From positions 1 through 5,983 of the forward strand of contig WTHH01000388.1 of the NCBI GenBank assembly GCA_011523195.1: a stretch of DNA of 5,983 bases, read 5' to 3'. Positions 1 through 5,410 of the stretch are shown piece by piece (the first letter of the stretch is position 1; each line of letters starts with the position of its first letter). This DNA comes from Verrucomicrobiales bacterium. GTDB taxonomy: Bacteria; Verrucomicrobiota; Verrucomicrobiia; Limisphaerales; UBA1096. The translations under genes and the position numbers were made by a program. The notes below the pieces were generated by a model. The model was not told where the DNA came from. It worked only from the letters and a program-made list of their open reading frames with translations, and made no database searches.

Positions 1-72
1 TTTATTAGTTGCTCAACCTTGTTGTTGGCTCTAATTTTTCTGTCTCTTGCGCTGTTCATTTTTAGCTTTTTC

Positions 73-96
73 TAATTTGGACCGCAATTTGGACCG
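73..96. repeat. Tandem pair of a 12-bp unit upstream of the tRNA promoter
   Basis: Two adjacent copies of TAATTTGGACCG / CAATTTGGACCG differ only in the first base. They sit directly upstream of the TATAAT box at 104-109. Each copy contains TTGGAC, a fair -35 hexamer, but the spacings to the -10 box (21 and 9 bases) are both poor. The pair could be a binding site for a regulator or recombinase, or a chance duplication. The repeat itself is seen directly; no function is established. Confidence 0.6.
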
Positions 97-103
97 TTTA
101 GGG

Positions 104-109
104 TATAAT
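104..109 (+). promoter_or_regulatory. Probable -10 box of the tRNA-Thr promoter
   Basis: A perfect TATAAT lies 35 bases before the first base of the tRNA, so transcription from about base 116 would give a leader of roughly 29 bases. No good TTGACA-like -35 lies at the 16-18 base spacing; the nearest candidates are the two TTGGAC words at 77-82 and 89-94. The upstream DNA is AT-rich (T-runs around 36-78), which could act as an UP element. The call rests on the consensus hexamer and its position only. Confidence 0.55.
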
Positions 110-144
110 GCTACTGTTCGAAACCCATAATGGTCAATGTTTAT

Positions 145-220
145 GGGGCGATAGCTCAGTTGGTAGAGCGTCTCGTTCGTAATGAGAAGGTCAGCGGTTC
201 GACTCCGCTTAGCTCCACCA
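145..220 (+). tRNA. tRNA-Thr (anticodon CGU), 3' CCA encoded
   Basis: The 76-base sequence folds as a full cloverleaf: acceptor 145-151 with 210-216, D stem GCTC/GAGC (154-157, 166-169), anticodon stem 171-175/183-187, variable loop 188-192, T stem AGCGG/CCGCT (193-197, 205-209) with loop TTCGACT, discriminator A217 and encoded CCA. The anticodon loop TTCGTAA gives anticodon CGT (178-180), reading the threonine codon ACG. The acceptor stem is imperfect. The third pair is a G147-U214 wobble (G3:U70), and the sixth position is a G150/A211 mismatch. G3:U70 with A73 is the classical alanine identity signal, so charging specificity deserves a check. D, anticodon and T arms are otherwise sound, so it is probably functional. 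No terminator follows before the next ORF. Confidence 0.93.
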
Positions 221-251
221 TTTTTACAAACCTGCGGTAAGTCTCCTTCCG

Positions 252-1280
252 ATGTTGAACTCGATATATTTGATGAGTGGTCGGCTCGCTGGGTTTTTTC
301 CGGTTTGGTTTTTTGTGTTTAGCTGGTCGTTGGGGGAGGCGATGGGCCAGACGAGTCTGAATGTTTCCGGCCCGAGTTTTCAGGGGATGATTCACGACAA
401 CCTTTCCAACAAGTCTCGACAGGGCAGCGGATTCACTCCGCTATTATTAAAAACCCATCCCGGTGCGAACCTGTTTCGTGATGATGCGGTCGGGATCAAC
501 TTCGAACACATTTTCAACGGAGCAAAAGAGCAGCGTGGAATATCCATGTTTACCCCGCGACGCGACCCGTGTGAGCTGAAAAAGTTGGGTGACGGTCGAA
601 TACAAATCCGCTGGCCAAGCGAGGGATCCAAGTGGGGTATGGAAGCCCGGATGCTATACGACTTGTCGAATGTGGGTTGTATCGATCTGGCCTTCGAGTG
701 TTCACCAACGAAAGATTTTTATTCGCAGGGATACGTCGCGATGATGTGGGCGTCGTACATGAACCGAACGATTGACCGAAGGATTCACTTTTGGGGAAAG
801 GAGGGCGCTCGCACGGGCTGGGTCACGTTCGGAGAGGGGAAAGGGAAAATATTCGAGGTTGGCACCGTATCTCACTTGAATACGAAAGACTTGCCTTACG
901 AAAAAGGGGCACAGACGCTTAACTTGATCGAGAATCCCGGGAAGAAATTTATCACCCCATTTTACTATGGAATTGTGGATGGCGATCATGATCTGAATAC
1001 GACTGATGACCGGTTGCTATATCTGGTTTTATTCGACCAAACCGAGCCGATCCGTTTTGCGATGTGGAATTTCATTAAGAACGAAGCGGGTGATCCTGAC
1101 CCGCACAGTCCAGCTTGGGACTGGCAATATGTCATTCGTGACCCCGAGGTGGGCAAACGCTACAGCTACCGGGCCCGTGTGGTGGTCAAGCCGTTCAAGG
1201 GTACCGAACAGATTTGGAAGGAGTATCGAGCCTGGGGAAGGTATTTGGAAATCGAACTGCCTGATCGGGAGAATCGTTAA
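252..1280 (+). CDS. Secreted protein of unknown function (342 aa)
   Basis: I do not recognise a named family. The N-terminus is a likely Sec signal peptide: R11, then a hydrophobic aromatic-rich stretch over residues 12-27 and a possible cleavage site A30-M31-G32|Q33. The rest is hydrophilic and rich in short beta-like segments and aromatic residues, for example IRWPSEGSKWG near 119-129, YVAMMWASYM at 161-170 and the acidic IVDGDHDLNTTDDR at 241-254. It has three cysteines (107, 143, 150) and no recognised catalytic motif; a beta-sandwich, perhaps carbohydrate-related, is only a guess. ATG at 252 is used here; ATG at 273 (M8) would also keep the signal peptide, and neither has a clear Shine-Dalgarno. 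The gene starts 31 bases after the tRNA with no terminator between, so co-transcription is possible. Its G+C is near 45-50% by eye, against about 60% in the genes to its right, which hints at a different origin. It converges on the propeller gene. Confidence 0.75.
   Translation: MLNSIYLMSGRLAGFFPVWFFVFSWSLGEAMGQTSLNVSGPSFQGMIHDNLSNKSRQGSGFTPLLLKTHPGANLFRDDAVGINFEHIFNGAKEQRGISMFTPRRDPCELKKLGDGRIQIRWPSEGSKWGMEARMLYDLSNVGCIDLAFECSPTKDFYSQGYVAMMWASYMNRTIDRRIHFWGKEGARTGWVTFGEGKGKIFEVGTVSHLNTKDLPYEKGAQTLNLIENPGKKFITPFYYGIVDGDHDLNTTDDRLLYLVLFDQTEPIRFAMWNFIKNEAGDPDPHSPAWDWQYVIRDPEVGKRYSYRARVVVKPFKGTEQIWKEYRAWGRYLEIELPDRENR
609..621. repeat. One-base-deletion copy of the CGCTTGGCCAAGCG palindrome
   Basis: CGCTGGCCAAGCG equals the 14-bp palindrome with one T missing. 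It lies in the secreted-protein gene and encodes R-W-P-S-E. It is the only near-copy in the lower-GC left part of the window, and could be chance on its own. Confidence 0.4.
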
Positions 1281-1308
1281 ATCTCTGCGGTTTTTGTGTG
1301 CCAAAATT

Positions 1309-1326
1309 CAAAACAGGTCAGTTTTG
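1309..1326. terminator. Weak hairpin between convergent genes
   Basis: CAAAAC and GTTTTG form a 6-bp stem around AGGTCA in the 56-base gap between the two convergent stop codons. A second small palindrome, GTTGCAAC, overlaps at 1326-1333. There is no GC-rich stem and no proper T-tract, so this is at best a weak bidirectional terminator. Confidence 0.2.
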
Positions 1327-1336
1327 TTGCAACTGA

Positions 1337-4084
1337 TCATTTCACTTTTGCGGCCAATTCTTTGCCCGGGACTTTGTTGATGGTGAGGTAGACTTGCTCG
1401 TTGAAATCGCTCCCGTCTGCGGCCTTGAGCGTCAGGTTGAATTCCATCTGGTTCACCGGTGCGATATCCGGGATTTTCAGGAAGACCGATTCGCCGTTGT
1501 CCGCGAGTTGCACGGCCTGAATGGTCACCTGTTCCTGTCCGACCTCGCCGGTCTTGGGGGCGTACTGTTTGGAGCCGTAACCGTGGGACCACTTGTAATT
1601 CCACTGCAGCAGGCGGTAGTTGGCCGGGTCGGTTGCGGTGGTGGGGTCGAGTTTGAAGTTGAATTTCAGCTCGATACCGAAATTCAGCACAGTGGTGTTG
1701 AGCAGAAGATTGGAGTGCTTGCCAGTGTAGCGGAACCGGTGGACGTGGCCCTGCGACAGGCCTCGTCGCCCGTTTCCGTTCCAGCCGTTTAGGCCAACCG
1801 CATAGACCTGTCCGTCCTTCGGATTCACGCGGGCGCGGTGGATGCCGGTGAGGGCGTCGATTTTCAATTTCACAATTGCCGCCTGGTCCTGGCCATCGAC
1901 TTCCTGCAGCATCATGTAGTACAGCCAGCCTTTGCCGAAGCTGGTGTGGAGCAGTCGTCCTGAGAGCGGGCCCCAGCGTTGGTCATCGATCCATAGTTGT
2001 CCGCCGGAGGAGTTGTCGAAATGCTGCGGCATCCAGATGATCGGCTGGTCGAACGTCGTTGGCGGGACGACTTTTTTGTGATCGATCCGGCCGCCGTCCG
2101 GTGCCCAAAACCGTTTCCCGTGAGCGTGCGTTTGCACGTAGCCGTAAAAACCGCCCTGTTTGAGCAGACTCACTTTGGAGGCCGGCATCCAACTACCCTG
2201 ATTGTCGCTCACGGTCAACCGGTTGTTGGGCAGGATGCCCATGCCATTCGGCGTGCGGAAGCCGGTGCTGTGGACAGTGCGTTTTTTGCCGTTGGCTGAA
2301 ACCTTGATGACCGCACCGGGTAGGGCGTGCGAGGTGTATTGCCCGGCTTTGACGTAGTAGAGATTGCCTTTAGAGTCGCGTTGCAGGTCAAAATTGTACG
2401 CGTGAAAAAAGGTGGACACGTCGGTGTCGGCACTGAAGCTCTCATAAAAATCCGCCTCCCCGTTGTTGTTCATATCGTGCAGTCGCGTGAGGCGGTCCTT
2501 GCAGGTGACGTAGATCTTGTTGTCGATCACCTGCAGGCCAAACGGCTCGTACAACCCGGCGGCGAACCGTCGCCATTGCAGCTTGGCCAAGCCGGCGTCG
2601 ATGCCGGAGACGATCCACACATCGCCGCCGTGAGTGCACACCACCATCCGGCCGTCCGGGAAAAACGCGAGTGCCGTAGTTCGAAACCACACGTTGCCGG
2701 GCGTGTCGCTTGGCAGGGTGAGCGTGTCGAGCGTGTAGGCGGCGTCCGCTTGGCCAAGCGCGCCCTTGGTCGTGGCCGCGCTTGGCCAACGCGGTTTGCC
2801 GCCGGCCAGGCGCTTGGCCAAGTTCGGCATCGTGTTTTTCAACTTGAGCAGCCGAACGTAGCCGGCGAGCGAGAGCAGTTCCGCCTCCGAGTTGCCGCTG
2901 TACCGGACGACCTGAAACCGGCGCGGCTCGTTGCCGGCCGGGCTGGTGAGCACCGCCCGGTTTTTGTCGTCGATGCTCCATGTCAACCCATTGGCTTGGC
3001 CGTGGATTGCCGCGGCGGCAAAATGCCCAAGGTTGCCTTCTTTGCGGGTGCCGAGCACGACAATCCGGTCGGCCGCACTACTGGCGCTGCCGTCCAATTG
3101 CACAGTGGTGGCGTCGGGATTCAGGAATCCGTTTTTGTTATTGCCCGCCGGCAACTGAGCCAAGGCAAGCTGGAGCGGTTTCTTCACCGCGCCGACTTGC
3201 AGGCTGTGTACGATCGCCCCGAAACCACCGGCTTTGGCAGGGCTCTCGAGGATTTCCGTGCCATTGATCGTGTAGGAGAGCACCACGCTGTCGTCGTGGA
3301 GATAGTGGCCGCGATACTCCATCCACTTGGCCGGCATCGGCCCACGTGGGAGCAGTTTGCCGGTCGGGTAATCGAGCTTGTTGGCGTGTGCCCAGCGCCA
3401 CATTTGCAGGCCAGGGATCAACTCGCCGCCCGGTAGTGCCACGCCCTCGCCGCGCTCGCGGAAGTGCTGTGTCTGCTTGAGGTCGAGGAATCCACCGCGC
3501 CACACGCTGGCCTGATCCATCGAGTGCAGATTGTAGCTGATCGTGTGTTCGCCCCCGAGCCGGACACTCAGCACGCTGGGGATGTCGCGGCCCAGCTGCG
3601 AGGCCAGCGCCGGGCCAAAGTCGCGTTGCTTTATGTCGACTGCCTCGGGCGCGGCAGCCTCCGCCTTGGGCAGTCCCGCGAGGTATCCGGGCGAGAGCGT
3701 CTTAAAGTCGGGGTGAAGTGGCTTCATGAACTGTTCCCGAATGTAGTGAATTACGTCGTACCGCTCGCGGGGCGTCATCCACGTTTGCGGGCCCATCAGG
3801 CCGCTGCCGTCGGTGAGCGTGCGAAACATCGAGTACGGGTCGGTGCCGAACTTCAACTCGCCGGTGCCGAACGCGCGCGCGACCGGGAGAGAGGGCGTTC
3901 TGCCGTCGGCGCCGTGGCAGTTTACGCATAGGTTGTTATAGATCGTCTGGCCGCGCTTGAGGCTGGCCTCGTCCCATGCCTGCATCAACCCGGCGTGATC
4001 CACCGTGTTCGGCTTGGCCTCCTTCGCCTGTGCCGCATTGAGCAGTGTGAGCAAACACAAAAAAGTCGCAATTCTTCTATCCAT
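1337..4084 (-). CDS. Periplasmic cytochrome c / DUF6797-like / beta-propeller dehydrogenase-type protein (915 aa)
   Basis: The true start is taken as ATG at 4084 because it gives a clean Sec signal peptide, MDRRIATFLCLLTLLNAAQA, cleaved after AQA; the frame stays open upstream to 4243 but that stretch is non-signal-like. Residues 40-120 are a class I cytochrome c with heme motif CVNCH (C53, C56, H57) and probable Met ligand M97 (M103 alternative). Residues about 153-415, beginning RDFGPALASQLG with SVWRGGFLDL near 193-202, match my recollection of DUF6797. Residues 418-446 are a linker full of repeat DNA. Residues about 452-790 form a propeller of the PQQ/glucose-dehydrogenase-like type, with blades such as FPDGRMVVCTHGGDVW and a calcium-loop-like D537-x-N-x-N-G-x-x-D-x-x-E548. 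Residues about 795-905 look like a C-terminal Ig-like domain. Families of this kind are thought to oxidise carbohydrates or alcohols and pass electrons through the heme; the substrate is unknown. No good Shine-Dalgarno precedes the start. Confidence 0.88.
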   Translation of the reverse strand: MDRRIATFLCLLTLLNAAQAKEAKPNTVDHAGLMQAWDEASLKRGQTIYNNLCVNCHGADGRTPSLPVARAFGTGELKFGTDPYSMFRTLTDGSGLMGPQTWMTPRERYDVIHYIREQFMKPLHPDFKTLSPGYLAGLPKAEAAAPEAVDIKQRDFGPALASQLGRDIPSVLSVRLGGEHTISYNLHSMDQASVWRGGFLDLKQTQHFRERGEGVALPGGELIPGLQMWRWAHANKLDYPTGKLLPRGPMPAKWMEYRGHYLHDDSVVLSYTINGTEILESPAKAGGFGAIVHSLQVGAVKKPLQLALAQLPAGNNKNGFLNPDATTVQLDGSASSAADRIVVLGTRKEGNLGHFAAAAIHGQANGLTWSIDDKNRAVLTSPAGNEPRRFQVVRYSGNSEAELLSLAGYVRLLKLKNTMPNLAKRLAGGKPRWPSAATTKGALGQADAAYTLDTLTLPSDTPGNVWFRTTALAFFPDGRMVVCTHGGDVWIVSGIDAGLAKLQWRRFAAGLYEPFGLQVIDNKIYVTCKDRLTRLHDMNNNGEADFYESFSADTDVSTFFHAYNFDLQRDSKGNLYYVKAGQYTSHALPGAVIKVSANGKKRTVHSTGFRTPNGMGILPNNRLTVSDNQGSWMPASKVSLLKQGGFYGYVQTHAHGKRFWAPDGGRIDHKKVVPPTTFDQPIIWMPQHFDNSSGGQLWIDDQRWGPLSGRLLHTSFGKGWLYYMMLQEVDGQDQAAIVKLKIDALTGIHRARVNPKDGQVYAVGLNGWNGNGRRGLSQGHVHRFRYTGKHSNLLLNTTVLNFGIELKFNFKLDPTTATDPANYRLLQWNYKWSHGYGSKQYAPKTGEVGQEQVTIQAVQLADNGESVFLKIPDIAPVNQMEFNLTLKAADGSDFNEQVYLTINKVPGKELAAKVK
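2581..2592. repeat. 12-bp palindrome GCTTGGCCAAGC
   Basis: A perfect 12-base copy of the dispersed palindrome inside the propeller gene, where it encodes G-L-A-K-L (the -LAK- frame). Outer bases are A and C, so the 14-base form is not complete. Confidence 0.8.
2747..2822. repeat. Three palindrome copies at exact 32-bp spacing inside the propeller gene
   Basis: Three copies of the TTGGCCAA core lie at 2750-2757, 2782-2789 and 2814-2821, with centres 32 bp apart both times. The first is the full 14-base palindrome CGCTTGGCCAAGCG (2747-2760). The second is CGCTTGGCCAACG, with one G missing. The third is CGCTTGGCCAAG followed by TT. The DNA between copies shows little similarity, so this is not a simple tandem duplication. 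Because 32 is not a multiple of three, the copies are read as A-L-G-Q-A, R-W-P-S-A and L-A-K-R, that is, in all three frames. They fall in the linker between the middle domain and the propeller. Spacing of about three helical turns puts all three on one face of the DNA. Confidence 0.85.
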
Positions 4085-4243
4085 TGTGGCGCGGTGATGA
4101 AACGCGATTGCCGGTGAAGAATCAAGAGGGGACAGGCACAGCGTGCGCCGGGTGTGGCCGTTTATTGTCTTGCCAATCATGCGCGTTGAGGCAACCTCGC
4201 GCACCTGCCCGGAAGGGTGGTTTTGTAAAGACACGACAACCAA
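4085..4243. promoter_or_regulatory. Divergent intergenic region between the propeller gene and infA
   Basis: These 159 bases must hold leftward signals for the propeller gene and rightward signals for infA, because the two genes start away from each other. I found no convincing -35/-10 pair in either direction; TTGCCA at 4170-4175 is a possible infA -35 but has no matching -10. A purine-rich GGAAGGGTGG (4210-4219) is too far from the GTG start to be a normal ribosome binding site. The leftward reading frame is open throughout, which I regard as accidental. Confidence 0.35.
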
Positions 4244-4468
4244 GTGGCAAAAGGTGAATCAATCGAGGTAGTGGGTGTGGTCAGTCAGGTTTTGCCCGGC
4301 ACAATGTTCCGGGTGAAACTCGAGAACGACCACGAAGTGCTGGCGCACATCGCCGGGAAAATGCGCAAGCGCCGTTGGATTCGGCTCGCCGTGGGCGATA
4401 AGGTGAAGATGGAAATGTCTCCCTACGACCTGGACAAGGGCCGGATCACCTGGCGCCTCGACAACTAA
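4244..4468 (+). CDS. infA: Translation initiation factor IF-1
   Basis: A 74-residue protein with the IF-1 signature along its whole length: MAKGESIEVVGVV, then LPGTMFRVKLENDHEVLAHIAGKMRK, GDKVKMEMSPYDLDKGRITWRL. IF-1 is a single OB-fold protein that sits in the ribosomal A site during initiation together with IF-2 and IF-3. The family is usually about 72 residues. Relative to E. coli IF-1 as I recall it, there is one extra residue in the RKRRWIRL loop (E. coli RKNYIRI). The start codon is GTG at 4244, chosen because it begins exactly at the conserved MAK; the upstream bases CACGACAACCAA hold no Shine-Dalgarno, so initiation may be leader-independent or use other signals. It stands alone here, not in a ribosomal protein operon, divergent from the cytochrome gene and closed by its own terminator. 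Confidence 0.97.
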   Translation: MAKGESIEVVGVVSQVLPGTMFRVKLENDHEVLAHIAGKMRKRRWIRLAVGDKVKMEMSPYDLDKGRITWRLDN

Positions 4469-4492
4469 CGCAAACATTCAATTTTCAAACTT

Positions 4493-4521
4493 GGCCAAGC
4501 GCACCCCGCTTGGCCTTTTTT
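4493..4521 (+). terminator. Intrinsic terminator of infA
   Basis: A perfect 9-bp stem GGCCAAGCG / CGCTTGGCC with loop CACCC is followed by six T. It begins 24 bases after the infA stop codon. Both stem arms are halves of the dispersed palindrome CGCTTGGCCAAGCG, and the left side (4491-4498) contains a complete TTGGCCAA core, so alternative folding on itself is possible. Confidence 0.92.
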
Positions 4522-4538
4522 GTGTCAAACAAAGGTAG

Positions 4539-4559
4539 GGACGGCTGTCCCAGCCGTCC
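4539..4559. repeat. Perfect 9-bp hairpin, dispersed-repeat type
   Basis: GGACGGCTG and CAGCCGTCC form a perfect 9-bp stem around TCC. It lies 17 bases past the infA terminator T-run and has no T-tract, so it is not a second classic terminator. The word resembles short GGGACGGCTGTCC-like repeats that I recall between genes in Verrucomicrobia; that family link is from memory. Confidence 0.65.
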
Positions 4560-4596
4560 TCGGGAGGGCAATCGGTTTCGGTCGATCAAATCGAGA

Positions 4597-4649
4597 CACA
4601 GATTTCACGGATTTTCACAGATCATTTTTAATCCCGTTAATCTGCGTCC
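4597..4649. repeat. Degenerate ACAGATT-type intergenic repeat
   Basis: Three near-copies run head to tail: CACAGATTT, CACGGATTTT, CACAGATCA. They are followed by TTAATCCCGTTAATCTGCG, which contains the inverse of the CAGATT word, so the whole is a loose inverted repeat. Elements of this look are widespread between genes in several bacterial phyla and often give false ORFs with peptides like HRFHGFSQI, as here. No gene is present. Confidence 0.6.
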
Positions 4650-4665
4650 GGCTATTTTCGCTGTG

Positions 4666-4679
4666 CGCTTGACCAAGCG
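4666..4679. repeat. One-mismatch copy of the 14-bp palindrome
   Basis: CGCTTGACCAAGCG differs from CGCTTGGCCAAGCG by one central base. It is in intergenic DNA, between two other repeat fragments. Confidence 0.65.
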
Positions 4680-4685
4680 ATGGAA

Positions 4686-4704
4686 TGACAACGGAATACA
4701 CGGA
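4686..4704. repeat. Fragment of an ACGGAATACACGGAA repeat
   Basis: The words ACGGAATACACGGAA, preceded by GACA, look like a fragment of the common intergenic repeat built from CACGGAATACACGGAA-like units. The short internal period (ACGGAA twice) is visible; identity with a family is from memory. Confidence 0.4.
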
Positions 4705-4731
4705 ACGGGCTTTTGGTCGACGATTTGTGCC

Positions 4732-4811
4732 GCCCCTTCAGGGCTGGTTGATTTATGGCGTTGAGTCCCGGGGCGTTACCTCGGGCTATATTATTTCGCC
4801 CTTTCAGGGCG
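4732..4811. repeat. Three-hairpin structured intergenic element
   Basis: Three stem-loops follow one another: GCCC/GGGC at 4732-4744, CCCGGGG/CCTCGGG with loop CGTTA at 4767-4785 (one G-T pair), and CGCCCT/AGGGCG with loop TTC at 4797-4811. The two outer hairpins share the word CCCTTYCAGGGC in spirit (CCCCTTCAGGGC and CCCTTTCAGGGC), so the element has matching ends around a central hairpin. I recall similar elements scattered in Planctomycetes and Verrucomicrobia genomes. It is non-coding and lies just downstream of the algH-like gene, so the RNA hairpins may help end that transcript, though there is no T-tract. Confidence 0.65.
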
Positions 4812-4849
4812 ATCAGGGCAGGGGGCAATTGGTCTGCGTTTGGGAGGCG

Positions 4850-5410
4850 TTAATTCCACGACAGATCGTCTGGGCCGTCTGCGAGGAGGCGTTGCTGCCA
4901 GTTCATCTGCCGAAGGGTGTCACGCCACGCTGATTCGTCCGGATTGCTGAAAACCAGCTCAGCGCTTGCTGGATGGATGAGCCACGCCTTGCGGGCAAGT
5001 TCGCTCTCAAGCTGCCCCGCACCCCAGCCGGAGTAGCCGGCAAAAAACTCGACCTTGTGATCCGGGTTTACTGAGTTGGCGATGTCGCTCAGTTCACTGG
5101 GATCCTCCACCAGCGACAGGTTGTTCAGTACGTTGCCCTGAAACATGAACGCGTCGCTGTGAAGAATGTGTACCGTATCCTCCTCCACCGGGCCGCCGTT
5201 ACGAACCGGCTGCTGTTTGACGTCCGGCGGCAAATCCAGCGACAGCGCATCGCCGACTCGTTTTTCACTTGGCTGATTGAGCACCAGCCCAAACGCCCCC
5301 TCCGGGCTATGGCGGCACATCAGGATGACCGTGTGGTGAAAACAGGAGCCGTACATCCCTCCCGCATCGAGTAGCAGATGGCCTCGCAGACTCTGGAACG
5401 CTTCACTCAT
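4850..5410 (-). CDS. AlgH / YqgE (UPF0301, DUF179) family protein
   Basis: A 186-residue protein, the normal length for the family. The diagnostic segments are present in order: LRGHLLLDAGGMYGSCFHHTVILMCRHSPEGAFGLVLNQP at 8-47, NGGPVEEDTVHILHS at 71-85, and FFAGYSGWGAGQLESELARKAWL at 122-144, then FSNPDESAW at 154-162. The family is cytoplasmic and conserved; its biochemical role is not settled, although AlgH was named for an effect on alginate regulation in Pseudomonas. The start ATG at 5410 overlaps the stop of thiS as ATGA, so the two genes are surely co-transcribed and probably translationally coupled. The three-hairpin element lies 38 bases past its stop. I leave the symbol blank because both algH and yqgE are in use. 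Confidence 0.95.
   Translation of the reverse strand: MSEAFQSLRGHLLLDAGGMYGSCFHHTVILMCRHSPEGAFGLVLNQPSEKRVGDALSLDLPPDVKQQPVRNGGPVEEDTVHILHSDAFMFQGNVLNNLSLVEDPSELSDIANSVNPDHKVEFFAGYSGWGAGQLESELARKAWLIHPASAELVFSNPDESAWRDTLRQMNWQQRLLADGPDDLSWN

Noticed and set aside
1..75. Rightward hydrophobic frame open to the left edge (ends with TAA at 73-75), and a leftward start MNSARDRKIRANNKVEQLI from base 59
   Set aside because: Both are too short to judge, and the hydrophobic frame is what T-rich DNA gives by chance. The leftward start has no ribosome binding site; it could be a real divergent gene, but the window does not show enough.
156..395. Leftward 79-residue ORF ending in LSGVEPLTFSLRTRRSTN
   Set aside because: This tail is the well-known false peptide made by reading the antisense strand of a tRNA; the rest overlaps the secreted-protein gene.
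2747..2822. CRISPR array from the 32-bp spacing
   Set aside because: The repeated unit is only 11-14 bases, there are just three copies, they lie within a conserved gene, and no cas genes are present.
2327..3436. A 369-residue rightward ORF antisense to the propeller gene
   Set aside because: The opposite frame encodes a clear cytochrome c / propeller protein; long antisense frames are common in GC-rich DNA, and this product has no recognisable domain.
4085..4243. N-terminal extension of the propeller protein by 53 residues to ATG 4243
   Set aside because: It would bury the signal peptide inside the protein and run up to the infA start; the internal ATG at 4084 gives a perfect secretion signal.
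4510..4933. Two rightward ORFs of 84 and 82 residues downstream of infA
   Set aside because: They consist of translated hairpins and dispersed repeats, and the second runs antisense into the AlgH/YqgE gene.
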